A stretch of DNA of 64,000 nucleotides from Brachypterus glaber (taxonomy: Eukaryota > Arthropoda > Insecta > Coleoptera > Kateretidae), in assembly GCA_958510825.1 (NCBI GenBank), contig OY294045.1, positions 6,375,916 to 6,439,915 on the forward strand. The letters run 5' to 3'. How positions within the stretch are numbered: the stretch's first letter is position 1; each line of letters begins with the position of its first letter. Below are positions 11,759 through 22,552 of this stretch, piece after piece. Below the pieces are notes generated by a model. It did no database searches. It worked only from the letters and a program-made list of their open reading frames with translations, and was not told the DNA's origin. The position numbers and the translations under genes are program-made.

Positions 11759-12945
11759 GCTTATTTTAAAGTTCCAGTACCGTGCCGTAGTAGCCAGAAT
11801 TAAATCGCAGGAAAAATTTTTACAGTATAATTTTTAAAATGTATAAAAAATATTAATATTATTTTCTAACATAAAATCCAAATTTATATCATATTTGTTG
11901 TTTGAATAATTACATTAATAAGAATTAACATTTTTTTGGGTATGATTAATGATGTAAGAAAAACAAAAACGTCTAATTAATATATTTAATTAAGGAAGAG
12001 ACTCTAATTTGGTTAATGTCCTAATTTTATTAATTATTTTAAAACTTAATTAATTATGATAATAAATTGTAATTAGGTTTATGATAATAAAATTTTAAGA
12101 TTTATGTCTTCTACCTAAGTAGCAACGGTCAGGATTATTACCAGTGCTCGGAGTTAAGATTTTTTAACAGGTTCGCATCAAGACAGACAAAGAATAATTA
12201 AAAAAAAAACGCAAGATTATCTTAAATATATTTTCCTAAGATCCTCTATGAAAATGACATTTAGCACATTCTTTTGTTCTTTAGAAAACGCCTCATGTCG
12301 CACTAATTTGATATTTTTATATCACACTGTTATGTATTGAGGTTTGCCTAATTTTATTTAGATATTTACCTCGTTGATTCTACGAACTTTATTGACCTTG
12401 TTTTATAAAACATTTTCCACCTTTCACCACAGCCTTTTATATCTTTTAAGTGTTTTAATCCAAATATTTCTGTTTTTCATGTCAAAAATAGAAACTATAG
12501 TTATAACGTTACTATTTTGACCATTACTGTCTAGTCTGGACAATCTAGATCTTATAAAAATTACTTAATTTTTTATTTAGTTACCTTACATTACATAAAA
12601 AACATCAAAATACACAATATTTTTCTTATGAAATGTAAAACAGTACAATTTTACTGTCTTATATGGCAGCATAACTACATAAATCTAATTTAATAAGTAA
12701 ACTCAAGTTTGCATTTATTTAGGATAGGCAACCTATTAAACAGCTATGTATTGTATTAAATATAAAACCAAGAAAACGAAAGCTAAATGAAAATCATATT
12801 TCCTGTTTGACATGCCTACATATATAAATTTGTGTGCTTTTTATAATTATTTTGTGCTTTGCTTTTCTTAAAAATTAATAAAAATTAGAAAATATTGAAA
12901 TAAGAAACTTGATATTTTTTTCGGGATCGTAGGAGAAATAGTGTA
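11759..12945. other. AT-rich intronic sequence
   Basis: No gene, RNA or repeat structure recognised here. Confidence 0.4.
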
Positions 12946-13060
12946 CATAACTCGTTGGAAAGTGTATTTCATACACTCGTGGGATTTCCTCACTCGCCTA
13001 GCGGTTCGTTCATAAACCTTCCCACTCGCGTGAAATATGTCACTTTCCACACCAGTTATG
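12946..13060. mobile_element. 115-bp MITE
   Basis: Ends CATAACTCGTTGGAAAGTG and CACTTTCCACACCAGTTATG are imperfect inverted repeats. The centre is GC-richer, with CTCACTCGCC and GGCGAGTGAGG-like palindromes. It lies 2 bp from the target duplication of the Penelope-like insertion. Confidence 0.6.
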
Positions 13061-13062
13061 GA

Positions 13063-13898
13063 ATACACTATACTATTTTAGATTTTAAGCTTTCACGGCC
13101 ATTAAGATATAAAGAACTTTCACTTTCGGGTTTGGACCGTGTTAATGGATTTAAGCTTTGACCATGAACGGTTATACCAAAAAAAAACATTAATAAGACC
13201 ATATACAAATACAGAAATCCCAGACCCAAACAACAGGACAATAGTGACAATGACAGACAGACACAAGTTATACTTCCCTATGTAAGCGGTATCACGGATA
13301 AAATAGGTAAACTTTTGAAGAAGTCAAATATTAAGCCTATATTTTGGTCCAACCAAAAATTAGGTCAATGTTTGACTTCAACAAAAGACAAAATACCCCT
13401 GAGTTCAGAGGGCGTATATAAAATACCCTGCTCCTGTGGTACGGTTTACATAGGTGAAACTAAGAGAAAAATTTCTACAAGACTTCAAGAGCATGAGCGC
13501 AATATAAGAAAGAAACAAATTTCCTTATCGGCAGTAGCCGAACATGTACATGAAACAGGTCATAAAATCAATTTGTCTGAAACAAAACAAATATTGACAG
13601 AAAACAGAAAAATGCCAAGGAAGATACGGGAATCGATAGAAATCATCAAGCATCCTAACAATATCAATCGGGACACTGGTTACCACTTACCTGCAGTATG
13701 GAAGTCTTTGATAGGAAAAACCTCGTCACGGGTGAATAACCACAACTCGTCATAAATAGTGACACAAGTTGATTCGAAACTTAGTTTCAGATTAATCCCT
13801 GAAGATGTCTCTAGTAGTAAGAGACGAAACGTCGGAAAGTGAAAATCCATTAACACGGTCTAAACCCGAAAGTGAAAGTTCTTTATACACTATACTAT
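13063..13898 (+). mobile_element. Penelope-like element, truncated copy 1, with 14-bp TSD
   Basis: ATACACTATACTAT at 13063-13076 and 13885-13898 is the target duplication. Inside, an inverted terminal arm of about 75 bp (TTCACGGCCATTAAG, then TTCACTTTCGGG and CGTGTTAATGGATTT) is mirrored at the right end (about 13842-13884). Between the arms lie the end of the RT-linker region and the GIY-YIG domain. Compared with the copy at 53349, the whole RT palm is missing. Confidence 0.85.
13186..13755 (+). pseudogene. GIY-YIG endonuclease part of Penelope-like protein
   Basis: The open frame carries GVYKIPCSCGTVYIGETKR, the GIY and YIG half-sites with the cysteine pair typical of Penelope-like elements. 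It continues with STRLQEHERNIRKK, AVAEHVHETGHK and RKIRESIEI, which hold the conserved arginine, histidine and glutamate positions, and ends at TAA 13753-13755. The endonuclease nicks the target for reverse transcription. A run of nine A near 13180 carries one extra base relative to the second copy, shifting the upstream linker out of frame. There is no start codon of its own, so this is a fragment. Confidence 0.85.
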
Positions 13899-14206
13899 AT
13901 TTAAAGTAACAAAAATGCATTTTTATTGTTAGGTAATTCTTGTTTTGTTTTATTTAGCTGTAGATATTTAAATTAGTTTGATTTTACAGGAATATTTAAA
14001 ATCATAGAAAAGGAAAAACAGTAAAATTAATTATCTTAAAATAAAAGAATTGCATGACAATATTAAGTGTTTTTATTACTTTAAATAATATAATTAAGAT
14101 GATCTTGCGTTTTATGAAATTATTCTTTGTTTTTCTTAATGCGAACCTGTTAAAAAATCCAAACTCCAAGCACTGGTCATCACAAGAAGTGCTAAATATT
14201 TTATAA

Positions 14207-14422
14207 TTGACGAGTTTTAAGCGAATACAAACCAAATTTTTAACCGACTTCTTAGAAGAAGGTTCCCTGACAACGCCAACGGTTTCTGTTTATTATTTCA
14301 TACATATATATATATATATATATATTATTATTGACGAGTTTTAAGCGAATACAAACCAAATTTTTAACCGACTTCTTAGAAGAAGGTTCCCTGACAACGC
14401 CAACGGTTTCTGTTTATTATTT

Positions 14423-14454
<32 letters not shown>
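14207..14454. repeat. 124-bp tandem duplication
   Basis: TTGACGAGTTTTAAGCGAAT starts at 14207 and again at 14331. Each unit continues through TTTTTAACCGACTTCTTAG and CAACGCCAACGGTTTCTG into a TA run. The first run is short and the second long. The ACCGACTT segment recalls the element ends at 29299 and 33455. Confidence 0.85.

Positions 14455-14487
<33 letters not shown>
14428..14487. repeat. TA dinucleotide microsatellite
   Basis: About 60 bp of uninterrupted TA at the end of the second duplicated unit; a shorter TA run sits at the end of the first unit. Confidence 0.95.
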
Positions 14488-14490
<3 letters not shown>

Positions 14491-14501
14491 ATGCTACTTA
14501 A

Positions 14502-14622
14502 CACGTTGACTGCCTATAAAAATCTTGGAACCTTGATGAAAGGACAATAGCGTTTTTAAAAATTATAAAGTGTTTCTTAGTGTTTTTTACACTCAACAGT
14601 TGAGTCATAGGCAGTCAACGTG
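14502..14622. mobile_element. 121-bp MITE with TTAA duplication
   Basis: TTAA at 14498-14501 and 14623-14626 flanks perfect inverted ends CACGTTGACTGCCTAT and ATAGGCAGTCAACGTG. TTAA targets fit piggyBac or Kolobok relatives; the ends do not begin CCC, so the family is open. Confidence 0.75.
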
Positions 14623-14626
14623 TTAA

Positions 14627-15384
14627 TAACGTAAAACAATCAAAAATTAAAGACAGTTTTTACCCATTTACCCGAGCATCTTAAAAAAAATTGTAAACTA
14701 GTGTCTTTTGTAATGCAGAAAATCTTTTTCATATATAAATTTGACTTCTAAAGTATCATTAATTCCTAGTCATTAAAATTCTACAGTGTTCATTAATTTT
14801 ACTACAATTACACTACAATACAGACAAAATGTCAGACACGTATGTGTGGAATGTGGTCATAAGAATTATGTCATAATGAGAAAGACTAATAAATATTAGG
14901 CTAATTACTACATAAGCTTAATTCGTGAAAATGTAAAACTAAAAATAATTACTGAAAAGATTCATTAGTAAAAATAATCTGTGAAAATATGTAATGCTTT
15001 GAATTCCATATTATACTCTTCTTGTGTTTTGATGCATTTACAATTTCCAGTGACAATAAACATTTGTAGAGAAAGTATAGTCTATAACATGTTTGGACTA
15101 GTTTTTCCATACTAGTTATCAAATATACTATTTTAAGTGGTCCAATGGCCTATATCCTCAACACATTGATTTTGAAAAATTTTACAGTACTTAAGAGTGA
15201 CAATATTTAAATTAAATAATAATATTAATTACTTAGTTTCTTATTATTTTTTTAAACAAAATTTTTTTAATTTTATGCGTTATTTTAATTTAAAAAGTCT
15301 TTTATTTTATATAAATATTAAGAAAATCTGACCGTTATTTTTCTTTTTTTTTATCTTGTAGTGGCGCCTTCGCCATATTTGCAT
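14627..15384. other. AT-rich intronic sequence
   Basis: No gene or repeat recognised. Confidence 0.4.
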
Positions 15385-16040
15385 ATAATAATAATAAACG
15401 ACTTTATTTGACATATAATTACATCAAAATGGCGAAGTTTGATTATAAAAATCAATCTTACACTTAACCATAAAAATACATAGGAAATATATTTATAATA
15501 TCACATGAAAAAAAAAAAAAAAGAAAGTTGAACAAGTATTAAATACTAAAATATAATATGTAAAATATTTAAATATTTAAAATATTTAAATATTCAAATA
15601 TTTAAAGTAAATACAGTGAAGTATAGCGAATAAACTGCACATAATAAATGTCTATAAAGAATATAATAATTAAATCACACAATAGTGTAATAATCAAATA
15701 TAATAAAAATTTTTTTTGGTAAACTAGCCTTGCTTTTCAAGCAAGGCTTTTTTTGTACTAGCTCGAAACGCGTTTGGCTTAATGGTAGTGAATCCTGGTT
15801 TTAATGAATTGTAGAGATTTGCGGCCGTATAACTAAATGATGTTTAAAAAAAAAACCGTATGGTGTCGGGGAATAGTAATAGAGTTGTTACGTATATTAC
15901 GACTATGTATATCGCTTCTGAAGATTAACTTTTCTCTTAGATATAAGGGTGTAGAAGTTTGTGTTAATTTATGAAGAAAAGTAGAATAGGTGAGATAGTG
16001 TGTATTTTCCATATTTAACCATTTAAGACTTTTTGCAGAA
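15385..16040 (-). pseudogene. LINE C-terminal remnant
   Basis: Minus-strand translation yields two joined pieces of a LINE reverse transcriptase C-terminus. One holds YLTYSTFLHKLTQTSTPLY and REKLIFRSDIHSRNIR (about 16015-15870). After a frame change in a run of T/A near 15846 comes SFSYTAANLYNSLKPG, ending at a stop near 15728. The 3' end at about 15385-15405 has an ATT-type tail. Only the last ~110 codons survive. Confidence 0.75.
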
Positions 16041-16182
16041 ATATGATCAAATATGATTTTTTTATTTATACCTTTAATTTAAACAAAAAAAATTGTTTTT
16101 TATTAAGAGCATATGTGATAAAAATAAAGTTTGATATAAAGTTTTCTTTTTCAGTTTACTTGAAATTTAAAATGTATTGCAA

Positions 16183-16580
16183 TGGCGATTTCTCCCGTTA
16201 GATTAGACAGGGACAAAAGTTCTACCCAAAAAGGATAGAAGACATACATACACTCCCACTTTCACCCAACCAAACAAATTCTGTATTTTTTCTTTGTTGA
16301 ACAAATACAATATTTACTTGGCCGGGCGAAAAGTGTAACTATATTATTTTTATTAAAGAAATTACTGGCGCCATCTAAATTTTAGTAGAATTATCTTATT
16401 CTACAGATTCACATTAGCTATGTTCGTTGGTGTCGCTCAGTGCTACACTTTCCGGCCAACCAAATAAATACTGTATTTGTTGTATGAAAAAAAAATACAG
16501 TATTTATTTGGTTGGCTGGAAAGTGTAGCACAAATGAGATAGAGATAGGGTAGACGTCTTTTGTTTCATAATTCTAGTTG
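16183..16580 (+). mobile_element. Hairpin MITE family H, copy 1
   Basis: Starts at TGGCGATTTCTCCCGTTAG. It contains TAGACAGGGACAAAAGTTC, GGCGCCATCTAAATTTTAG and a strong internal hairpin (CAACCAAATAAATACTGTAT and its inverse), then AGATAGGGTAGACGTC. Other copies are at 32452, 45054 and 50389. The right end is shorter than in the others. Confidence 0.85.
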
Positions 16581-17040
16581 TTTGATAGTTTTTGTTCTGT
16601 GATAAATATTATTTGACGTTTATATCCAATCCCGTCAAAAAGTTACGGCGGTGTAACATTTAAAAGAGTAACCCTGTATAACAACTTTTAATCTAGGGTA
16701 ATTTTGAAAATTTAAAATGCATCTTATATTACTCTTCCAGCGCATAGTGCTGTGAAGAGTTGAAATATGCATTTACATGTGCTGCATGCAGAAAACTGAG
16801 CATTAGGTCCCATTAACGGATAATTTATACAGGATAATTATAAGTACATATTAATGATGTTTTGTTTTAAAAGTTAATTTACTACATTTAATTAAAATGC
16901 GTTTAATTAGAGTACATAATATCGTAGAGGGGAAATAATTAATTTATCTACGATATCATTAAAATAATATATAATAACTCTTTAATAGTTTTTATTCCCT
17001 TTAAAATTATATTTTCTTTTTTAAATCTTTTTTTTAAACA

Positions 17041-17610
17041 GTCGTGGCCAAAAATTTTTAAGTACTTAAAAGTTGTTGAAAGACCTTAAAAATCCTTAAA
17101 AGTTTTTAAAAGTTCTTAAAAGTTCTTAAAAGTTCTTAAAAGTTCTTAAAGTTCTTAAAAGTTCTTAAAAGTTCTTAAAAGTTCTTAAAAGTTCTTAAAA
17201 GTTCTTAAAGTTCTTAAAAGTTCTTAAAAGTTCTTAAAAGTTCTTAAAAGTTCTTAAAAGTTCTTAAAAATTCTTAGAAGTTCTTAAAAGTTTTTAAAAG
17301 TTCTTAAAAGTTCTTAAAAGTTTTTAAAAGTTCTTAAAAGTTCTTAAAAGTGTTTAAAAGTTTTTTAAAAATTCTTAAAGCTCTTCAAAGTTTTTAAACT
17401 CCTTAAAAATTCTTAAAAGTTCTTAAAAATTCTCAATTTTTCCTAAAATTCTTAAAAGTAATTAAAAATTTCTTAAAAGTTCCTAAAAGTAATTTAAAGT
17501 TCTTAATAGATCTTAAAAGTTCTTGAAACTCCTTAAAAGTTCTTTATTTTTCTTAATGGTTCCTTAATTCCTTAAAAGTTTTTAAATATTATTAAAAAGT
17601 TCTTAAAAGT
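17041..17610. repeat. 10-bp minisatellite TTCTTAAAAG
   Basis: A core of near-perfect TTCTTAAAAG units from about 17105 to 17360 shows occasional 9-bp units lacking one A. Both sides have degenerate units (TTTTTAAAAG, TTCCTAAAAG, TTCTTAAAAA). The unit is nearly palindromic, so both strands read alike. Confidence 0.95.
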
Positions 17611-18349
17611 TTTTATACAAAGTCTAAAGTCTAAAGCTATATTTAAATACTTTCCTGAAATATCGTGCTTATAAAAATCGGATAGACTAGGAACCAACGA
17701 ACGAATAATAAAAGAGTTATTAGTTTGTTGCTAGGAACTATATATTTACAAAAAATGTTAAAGAACCTACAAAAATATTGTATTTACAAAATTTATTTAT
17801 TTTTTGGATATTCGATATGAGAGATCGCAAAATAATAAAAGTATGCGGAAATAAATAAATTAAAGACAAAAGTCCAAAGATAGTTTCTGGTAATCCATTT
17901 GTCTTGTGCAAACTTATAATTAAAGTTGCACCCTACAGACACTTCGGATATTATTAAAGCCTCCAACAGACTGTATTTAATCACTTAATGACTTGACCAT
18001 TAAATAATTAGGGCCATAAATTTAAATGTGCAAATAACTCGCGACGTGAGAAACAAATTGTTCCATAGGATAGCCTAGAGAGTTTTAGAATAGAATGCAC
18101 TTTTTCCTAAAATTCTTGGTATATAGCAGTTTTTAATGAATGAATTTCTTAATAAATGCGACTACGAATATTCTTTCGTGGTATTCTACTACTCTAATAT
18201 ATTTTCCATAAAAAAGCTATTTTTAAAAAGGCTAATAAAATTTACCCAATTTTGAAATTTTGCTTTTGCCAAATGTTTGAGACCGACGCGTCGCGACGTG
18301 ATTTATTTATTGTCACTAAAATCTCCATTTAGAATAAAAAATGCGATGT
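17611..18349. other. AT-rich intronic sequence
   Basis: GCGACGTGA occurs near 18040 and 18293, possibly an eroded repeat; nothing else recognised. Confidence 0.35.
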
Positions 18350-18610
18350 AAGAAAAACAAAAAATAAATAAAAATTCAACACCATCAATTTTTTTAATTA
18401 AAAATTATATGACCAAAAGGAGAATTTAATAAGCTTTAAAAAACAATTTATTACACGACCTTCTTTTCCATTTAAAAAAATATTCTTCCTTGCATCCAGC
18501 CTCCATTGTGCCCACTAAACGTATCAAATGTATACCAAAAAATTATTTGTGTTATGTTATTTAAGTTTTCAAAGTTTAAAGTTAATATCTTAAGCCGTTC
18601 AAAACTTAAA
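18350..18610 (-). mobile_element. Eroded half copy of mariner-like fold-back family M
   Basis: Landmarks match the right arm of the copy at 20120-20830 with heavy divergence: AAGCTTTAAAA, TTACACGACC, CTTTTCCATTTAAAAAAAT, TTTAAGTT and CGTTCAAAACTTAAA. It is interrupted at its end by the MITE at 18611. Confidence 0.55.
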
Positions 18611-19177
18611 GCTACGGTTTCCTCCAAAAGTCGCAGTCGCTGACGACTGCGACCGGGTAGCCGCGACCGAGTGCATTTTAAATGTCCCAGTTTTACTAGC
18701 TGCTGCCGCCGTTCGTTTGGTCGCCGGTCGCTTGACCGCTCCGGGAGCAGACGCACGACTAATTCGTCACGAATTTGACAGTGAAACAGGTGGTTTTGCA
18801 CTGTGACAAGTGTCTTTCACTGTTTCACACAATTAGAATTGCTTGAAATCCTTCCACCCCTCTCAGCCGAAACATCTCATCAAGTTTTACCCTTTTTTCT
18901 TAATGATGTAATCTTAATAAGAGGAGAAGATTCTCTTCTTCCGCTTGATAATTCAGAAACATTAAAAGAACCGACTTTTTAGAGATATTCATACTGATTA
19001 AAAGGCATAAACTCGCGAACAAAAAAACAGCTCTTTATAAAATGGCTAGCTAACAGAATGACGACTGGCGACCGGCGACTGGCGAGACAGAGGAAAACAG
19101 GTAGGATCGTAACGACCTGGTTGCGGCTACCCGGTCGCAGTCGTCAGCGACTGCGACTTTTGGAGGAAACCGTAGCT
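18611..19177. mobile_element. Harbinger-like MITE with GC-rich ends
   Basis: Symmetric ends AGCTACGGTTTCCTCCAAAA and its inverse are flanked by TAA (18608-18610 and 19178-19180), the three-base duplication expected of PIF/Harbinger relatives; TTAA cannot be excluded. The inverted ends continue for over 50 bp and contain a palindrome, GTCGCAGTCGCTGACGAC. Local GC is far above the surroundings. The interior is non-coding. Confidence 0.65.
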
Positions 19178-19647
19178 TAACATACATGTACTTATATTTT
19201 TTTAATACTAGGATGTAGAATAATGTATTTTAATTTTTTTTACATATACATGTATCTAAAATGCTTAGTTTTGGGTAAAATGCAGTCTGACGCTGGAAAT
19301 ATTTTAAGAACGTCCTGTGGAATATTTTTCTTTTCCCTCGCGAACTATATAAATCGTCGATACTTTCAACAAGTTTTATAAAACAAACAGGCAAGCGATT
19401 AAAAATTTGCAATCTTAATTTTTTATCCAGATTGAGTTAAATAAGTAATTTATATTCAAAACAATTTACACATAATTATATTTATTTTTAAATTTATGCT
19501 AGATGGTCATGAAAAATCTATCCGTCGGTCTGTCTGTCGGCCTATCTGTCGGTTTGTCTATCGGTCAGTTTTGCAATTTTTATTTTTTAAAAAATTACTT
19601 TTTTTTTGTTTTAGTGAACCTAAGCCTACAGGGGAAAGTATTATTTT

Positions 19648-20117
19648 GTTAAGAAAGTTATCTATCTGTCGTTAAAATCAAATGGACAGGAAACAGTGAA
19701 TAGTACCATTTCATCCTTTTTGAGAATCATCAGCACGGTGTATCCTGTATGTTGCTAATATTCAAATAAAACGTTAGATAGATATATAAGTATGGTGCCA
19801 TCTATTGATGTGGTCACTGTTATCTGTTCACTTGTTCCCAAAAGGCAAATTTTCACAATTTAGGGTGTACAGTAACGTGCATTCAAATGCCACGGACCTA
19901 AACCATTATATGAACCTTTAGCCGGTTAAGCAGAGTTAAATAAGTTAAGAATTGACAAACTATAGATGGCACCATGCTTTTATATCTATCTAACGTTATA
20001 TTTGAATATTAGCAACATACAGGATACACAGTGCTGATGATTCCCAAAAAGGATAAAATGGTACTATTCAATGTTTCCTGTCCATTTGATTTTAACGACA
20101 GATAGATAACTTTCTTA
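19648..20117. mobile_element. Fold-back MITE with about 160-bp arms
   Basis: Left arm 19648-19812 (TTAAGAAAGTTATCTATCTG, GGACAGGAAACAGTGAATAG, GTATCCTGTATGTTGC) is mirrored at 19965-20117. The spacer (19813-19964) is unique. It directly abuts the next element at 20120. Confidence 0.75.
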
Positions 20118-20119
20118 TA

Positions 20120-20830
20120 CAGAGCGGTCCAAAAGTCACTCCACCCCTCTTAACTTTTGAACCAGTTGAGATATCGACTTCAAATTTGGAACTTTTAAAT
20201 AAGACAACTTAAACTATCTTTTAGCATATATTTAATACTTTCACCTCTTAAAATGTGGGCAGGGGGGCATGGGGGCACATTTTATTAAATGGAAAGGGGG
20301 ATCTTGTAATACATAATTTTAAAGCTTATAAAATTTTCCATTTAACTCTATATTTTTAAATAAAAAAAAAATTGGGTTTAAAATGGGGTTGAAAATGGGT
20401 ATTAATGTCAAAATTCCTCTAAAAAAAACAAATAATTTTTTAAAAATACCTAATTTCATCATAAAAAATGTTAATTATACTTTTAAACTAATTTTAGTTG
20501 ACATAAATAAAAATTTATAAAAAAAAGTAAACAAATCGAATGTTTTAGCACAACAAATTGAAAAATCAAAACCTTAAAAAACATTTTTAAAAAATTTAAA
20601 AATGTTAGTTTAAATAGAAAATTTTATAAGCTTTAAAATGATGTATCACACGACCACCCTTTCCATTGTCCCCATATGCTCCCCTGCCCACAATTTAAGA
20701 GCTGAAAATATCAAATATATGCTAAAAGATAGTTTAAGTTGTCTTATTTAAGAGTTCTAAATTTGAAGTCGATATCTCAACTCGTTCAAAAGTTAAAAGA
20801 TGGGGGGGGGGTGAATTTTGGACCGCACTG
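20120..20830. mobile_element. Mariner-like fold-back family M, complete copy
   Basis: Flanked by TA on both sides (20118-20119, 20831-20832). The ends CAGAGCGGTCCAAAAGTCAC and GGACCGCACTG are inverted. The arms extend hundreds of bases (GATATCGACTTCAAATTTGG, AGACAACTTAAACTATC, and GGCAGGGGGGCATGGGGGC), giving a long hairpin of 711 bp. TA duplication suggests Tc1/mariner mobilisation. No transposase. Confidence 0.8.
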
Positions 20831-20832
20831 TA

Positions 20833-22376
20833 TATATTTTTCGGTTATTAACCGACAAACGTGCAGTATATATTTTTATAGACTGAAAATTCTTAACTTA
20901 TTATTTTGTTGGCAGCAATTATTTTTAGAATTTTGATATTTTTTATAATTTTAATTTAATTTCTTTAACTTATTTCAATTCAGGAAAAGGACTAATCCAA
21001 TGGCTTTATTTGTCTGAAAGATAGGGCCAATAAATATAATGGGAGATAATCTTAATTTGACAAAAGGCTTAAACGATGGCCCATTTAGGAGCTTTAACTG
21101 TGTGTAAAAGAGACCATTTGTAACATCTGTCTCAAGTATTTGACAATTGAGTTGCACCCAGCAAACCCACATCATTTTAGTTAAATTAAATTGCTTTTAT
21201 TTCATTTGAATTTGATTTTATATGTGGTATTTCGCTCCTTTTTGCATTCATTTCAGGATAACTTGATGATGTAACGACTGTTACAAGTACTAGCGCCTTC
21301 GCCATAATTGCAAAAGTTTTTTATAAACACCTACCTATTGCACATAAAACACAAAAATCCGTCTCGAATGAGCGAGCCTAGTTTTTCATAAAAAATAAAA
21401 TGAATCGTTGGTTAATATGATAAGTAATGTTTGTTATTTTATGTTATAAATATTTTCCGTCATGGAAAAAATTATAATAAACTTTTTGTTTATTTTTTGA
21501 CATTTAAGGTGGTTTTTAAACTAGTCTTCTATTGTGATTCACAATTTGTGAATGATAAAATTATGACCAAAAACAATTTTTTACATTTTGGGGGACAGAG
21601 GGGTCATGGAAAAAAAATGGTAATTATATTTTTTGTGTAATGTTTATTTACCTATAAGGTGGTTTTTATGTTTTTGTAATATTGTGAATAATAAAAAAGT
21701 TAAGGCCAAAACAAAAATTTAACCCCCCCTTTTACTATCCTCCTTACCGACTTAAAATAATATGAAAATAATCTGCATACCAATACCAAGTCTAGCTCAA
21801 AGCGTTCTTAACTTATCGTGGATGTTTCAGGAAAAAATAATATGATTTAGGCAAAATCAAAATACTTCATGAGAAAGTAAAAATCTGTACAATTTAAGTT
21901 TTTTAGTAAAATGTATTAGATTATATTCGTATTTATCACGACAACCTCAATTCAGCCATTTTGTTTGACGATATTTTAGTCGGTGGCGCCATCTAGCAGA
22001 AATAATTTAAATTTAAATGCAGACCAGAAATAATTAGGTTAGTGGTCTCTCTTTTTCATTACAGGTTCGGTCTACAGTTTTACATTAACAGTTGCGAATA
22101 AAAGTATTTTTAATTAGATTTTATTTTATTTTTTACCAAGATTTTATTTGTTTATTACTATAAAGTGTTGTAAATTATTAAATTTGTAATTAAGTGCCTT
22201 TTACTTATTAATCAAAAAAATATTTTGGGTAATCCTAAGAAAGAAAGCCATAGGAAGGTAGGTTTTTTATGGTAATTAAATGTTCTCTTGGTCCTATTTA
22301 AGACTTTTATCCTTTTTTTTAATAATAACGGATATACAGTATGTGTAAAAAACTGTAGGATACCCTGTATATGATA
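20833..22376. other. Intronic sequence with a diverged tandem duplication
   Basis: Segments near 21485-21605 and 21640-21730 share AAGGTGGTTTTTA, a GTGAATAATAAAA-like stretch, GACCAAAA/GGCCAAAA and a G- or C-rich end, suggesting an old tandem copy. Otherwise nothing recognised. Confidence 0.4.
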
Positions 22377-22552
22377 ACTTGTAGCTCTTGAAATTCTCTA
22401 TGAGTTATTCTCTATATTATAAATTTTCATAAGTACTTTGGTACGGTTACAGAGGGCGCAACTCGACTTTCACCGCCCACTGTAATCGTAACAAAATACT
22501 TATGAAAATTGATAAGATATAAAACTTATAGAGAATTTCAAGAACTACAAGT
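22377..22552. mobile_element. Palindromic MITE
   Basis: Ends AACTTGTAGCTCTTGAAATT and AATTTCAAGAACTACAAGTT are inverted. Inner arms TTTTCATAAGTA and TACTTATGAAAA continue the hairpin around a GC-rich centre (GAGGGCGCAACTCGAC). Confidence 0.75.

Noticed and set aside
13315..13755. A stand-alone GIY-YIG nuclease gene
   Set aside because: The same sequence with RT attached, terminal arms and target duplications occurs at 53349-54588, so it is a Penelope-like fragment.
17041..17610. CRISPR-like array
   Set aside because: Repeats are 10 bp and contiguous without spacers, in a eukaryotic intron.
18472..18801. Open frame of about 109 codons on the minus strand
   Set aside because: It overlaps the inverted ends of a MITE; the arginine-rich translation comes from GC-rich palindromes.
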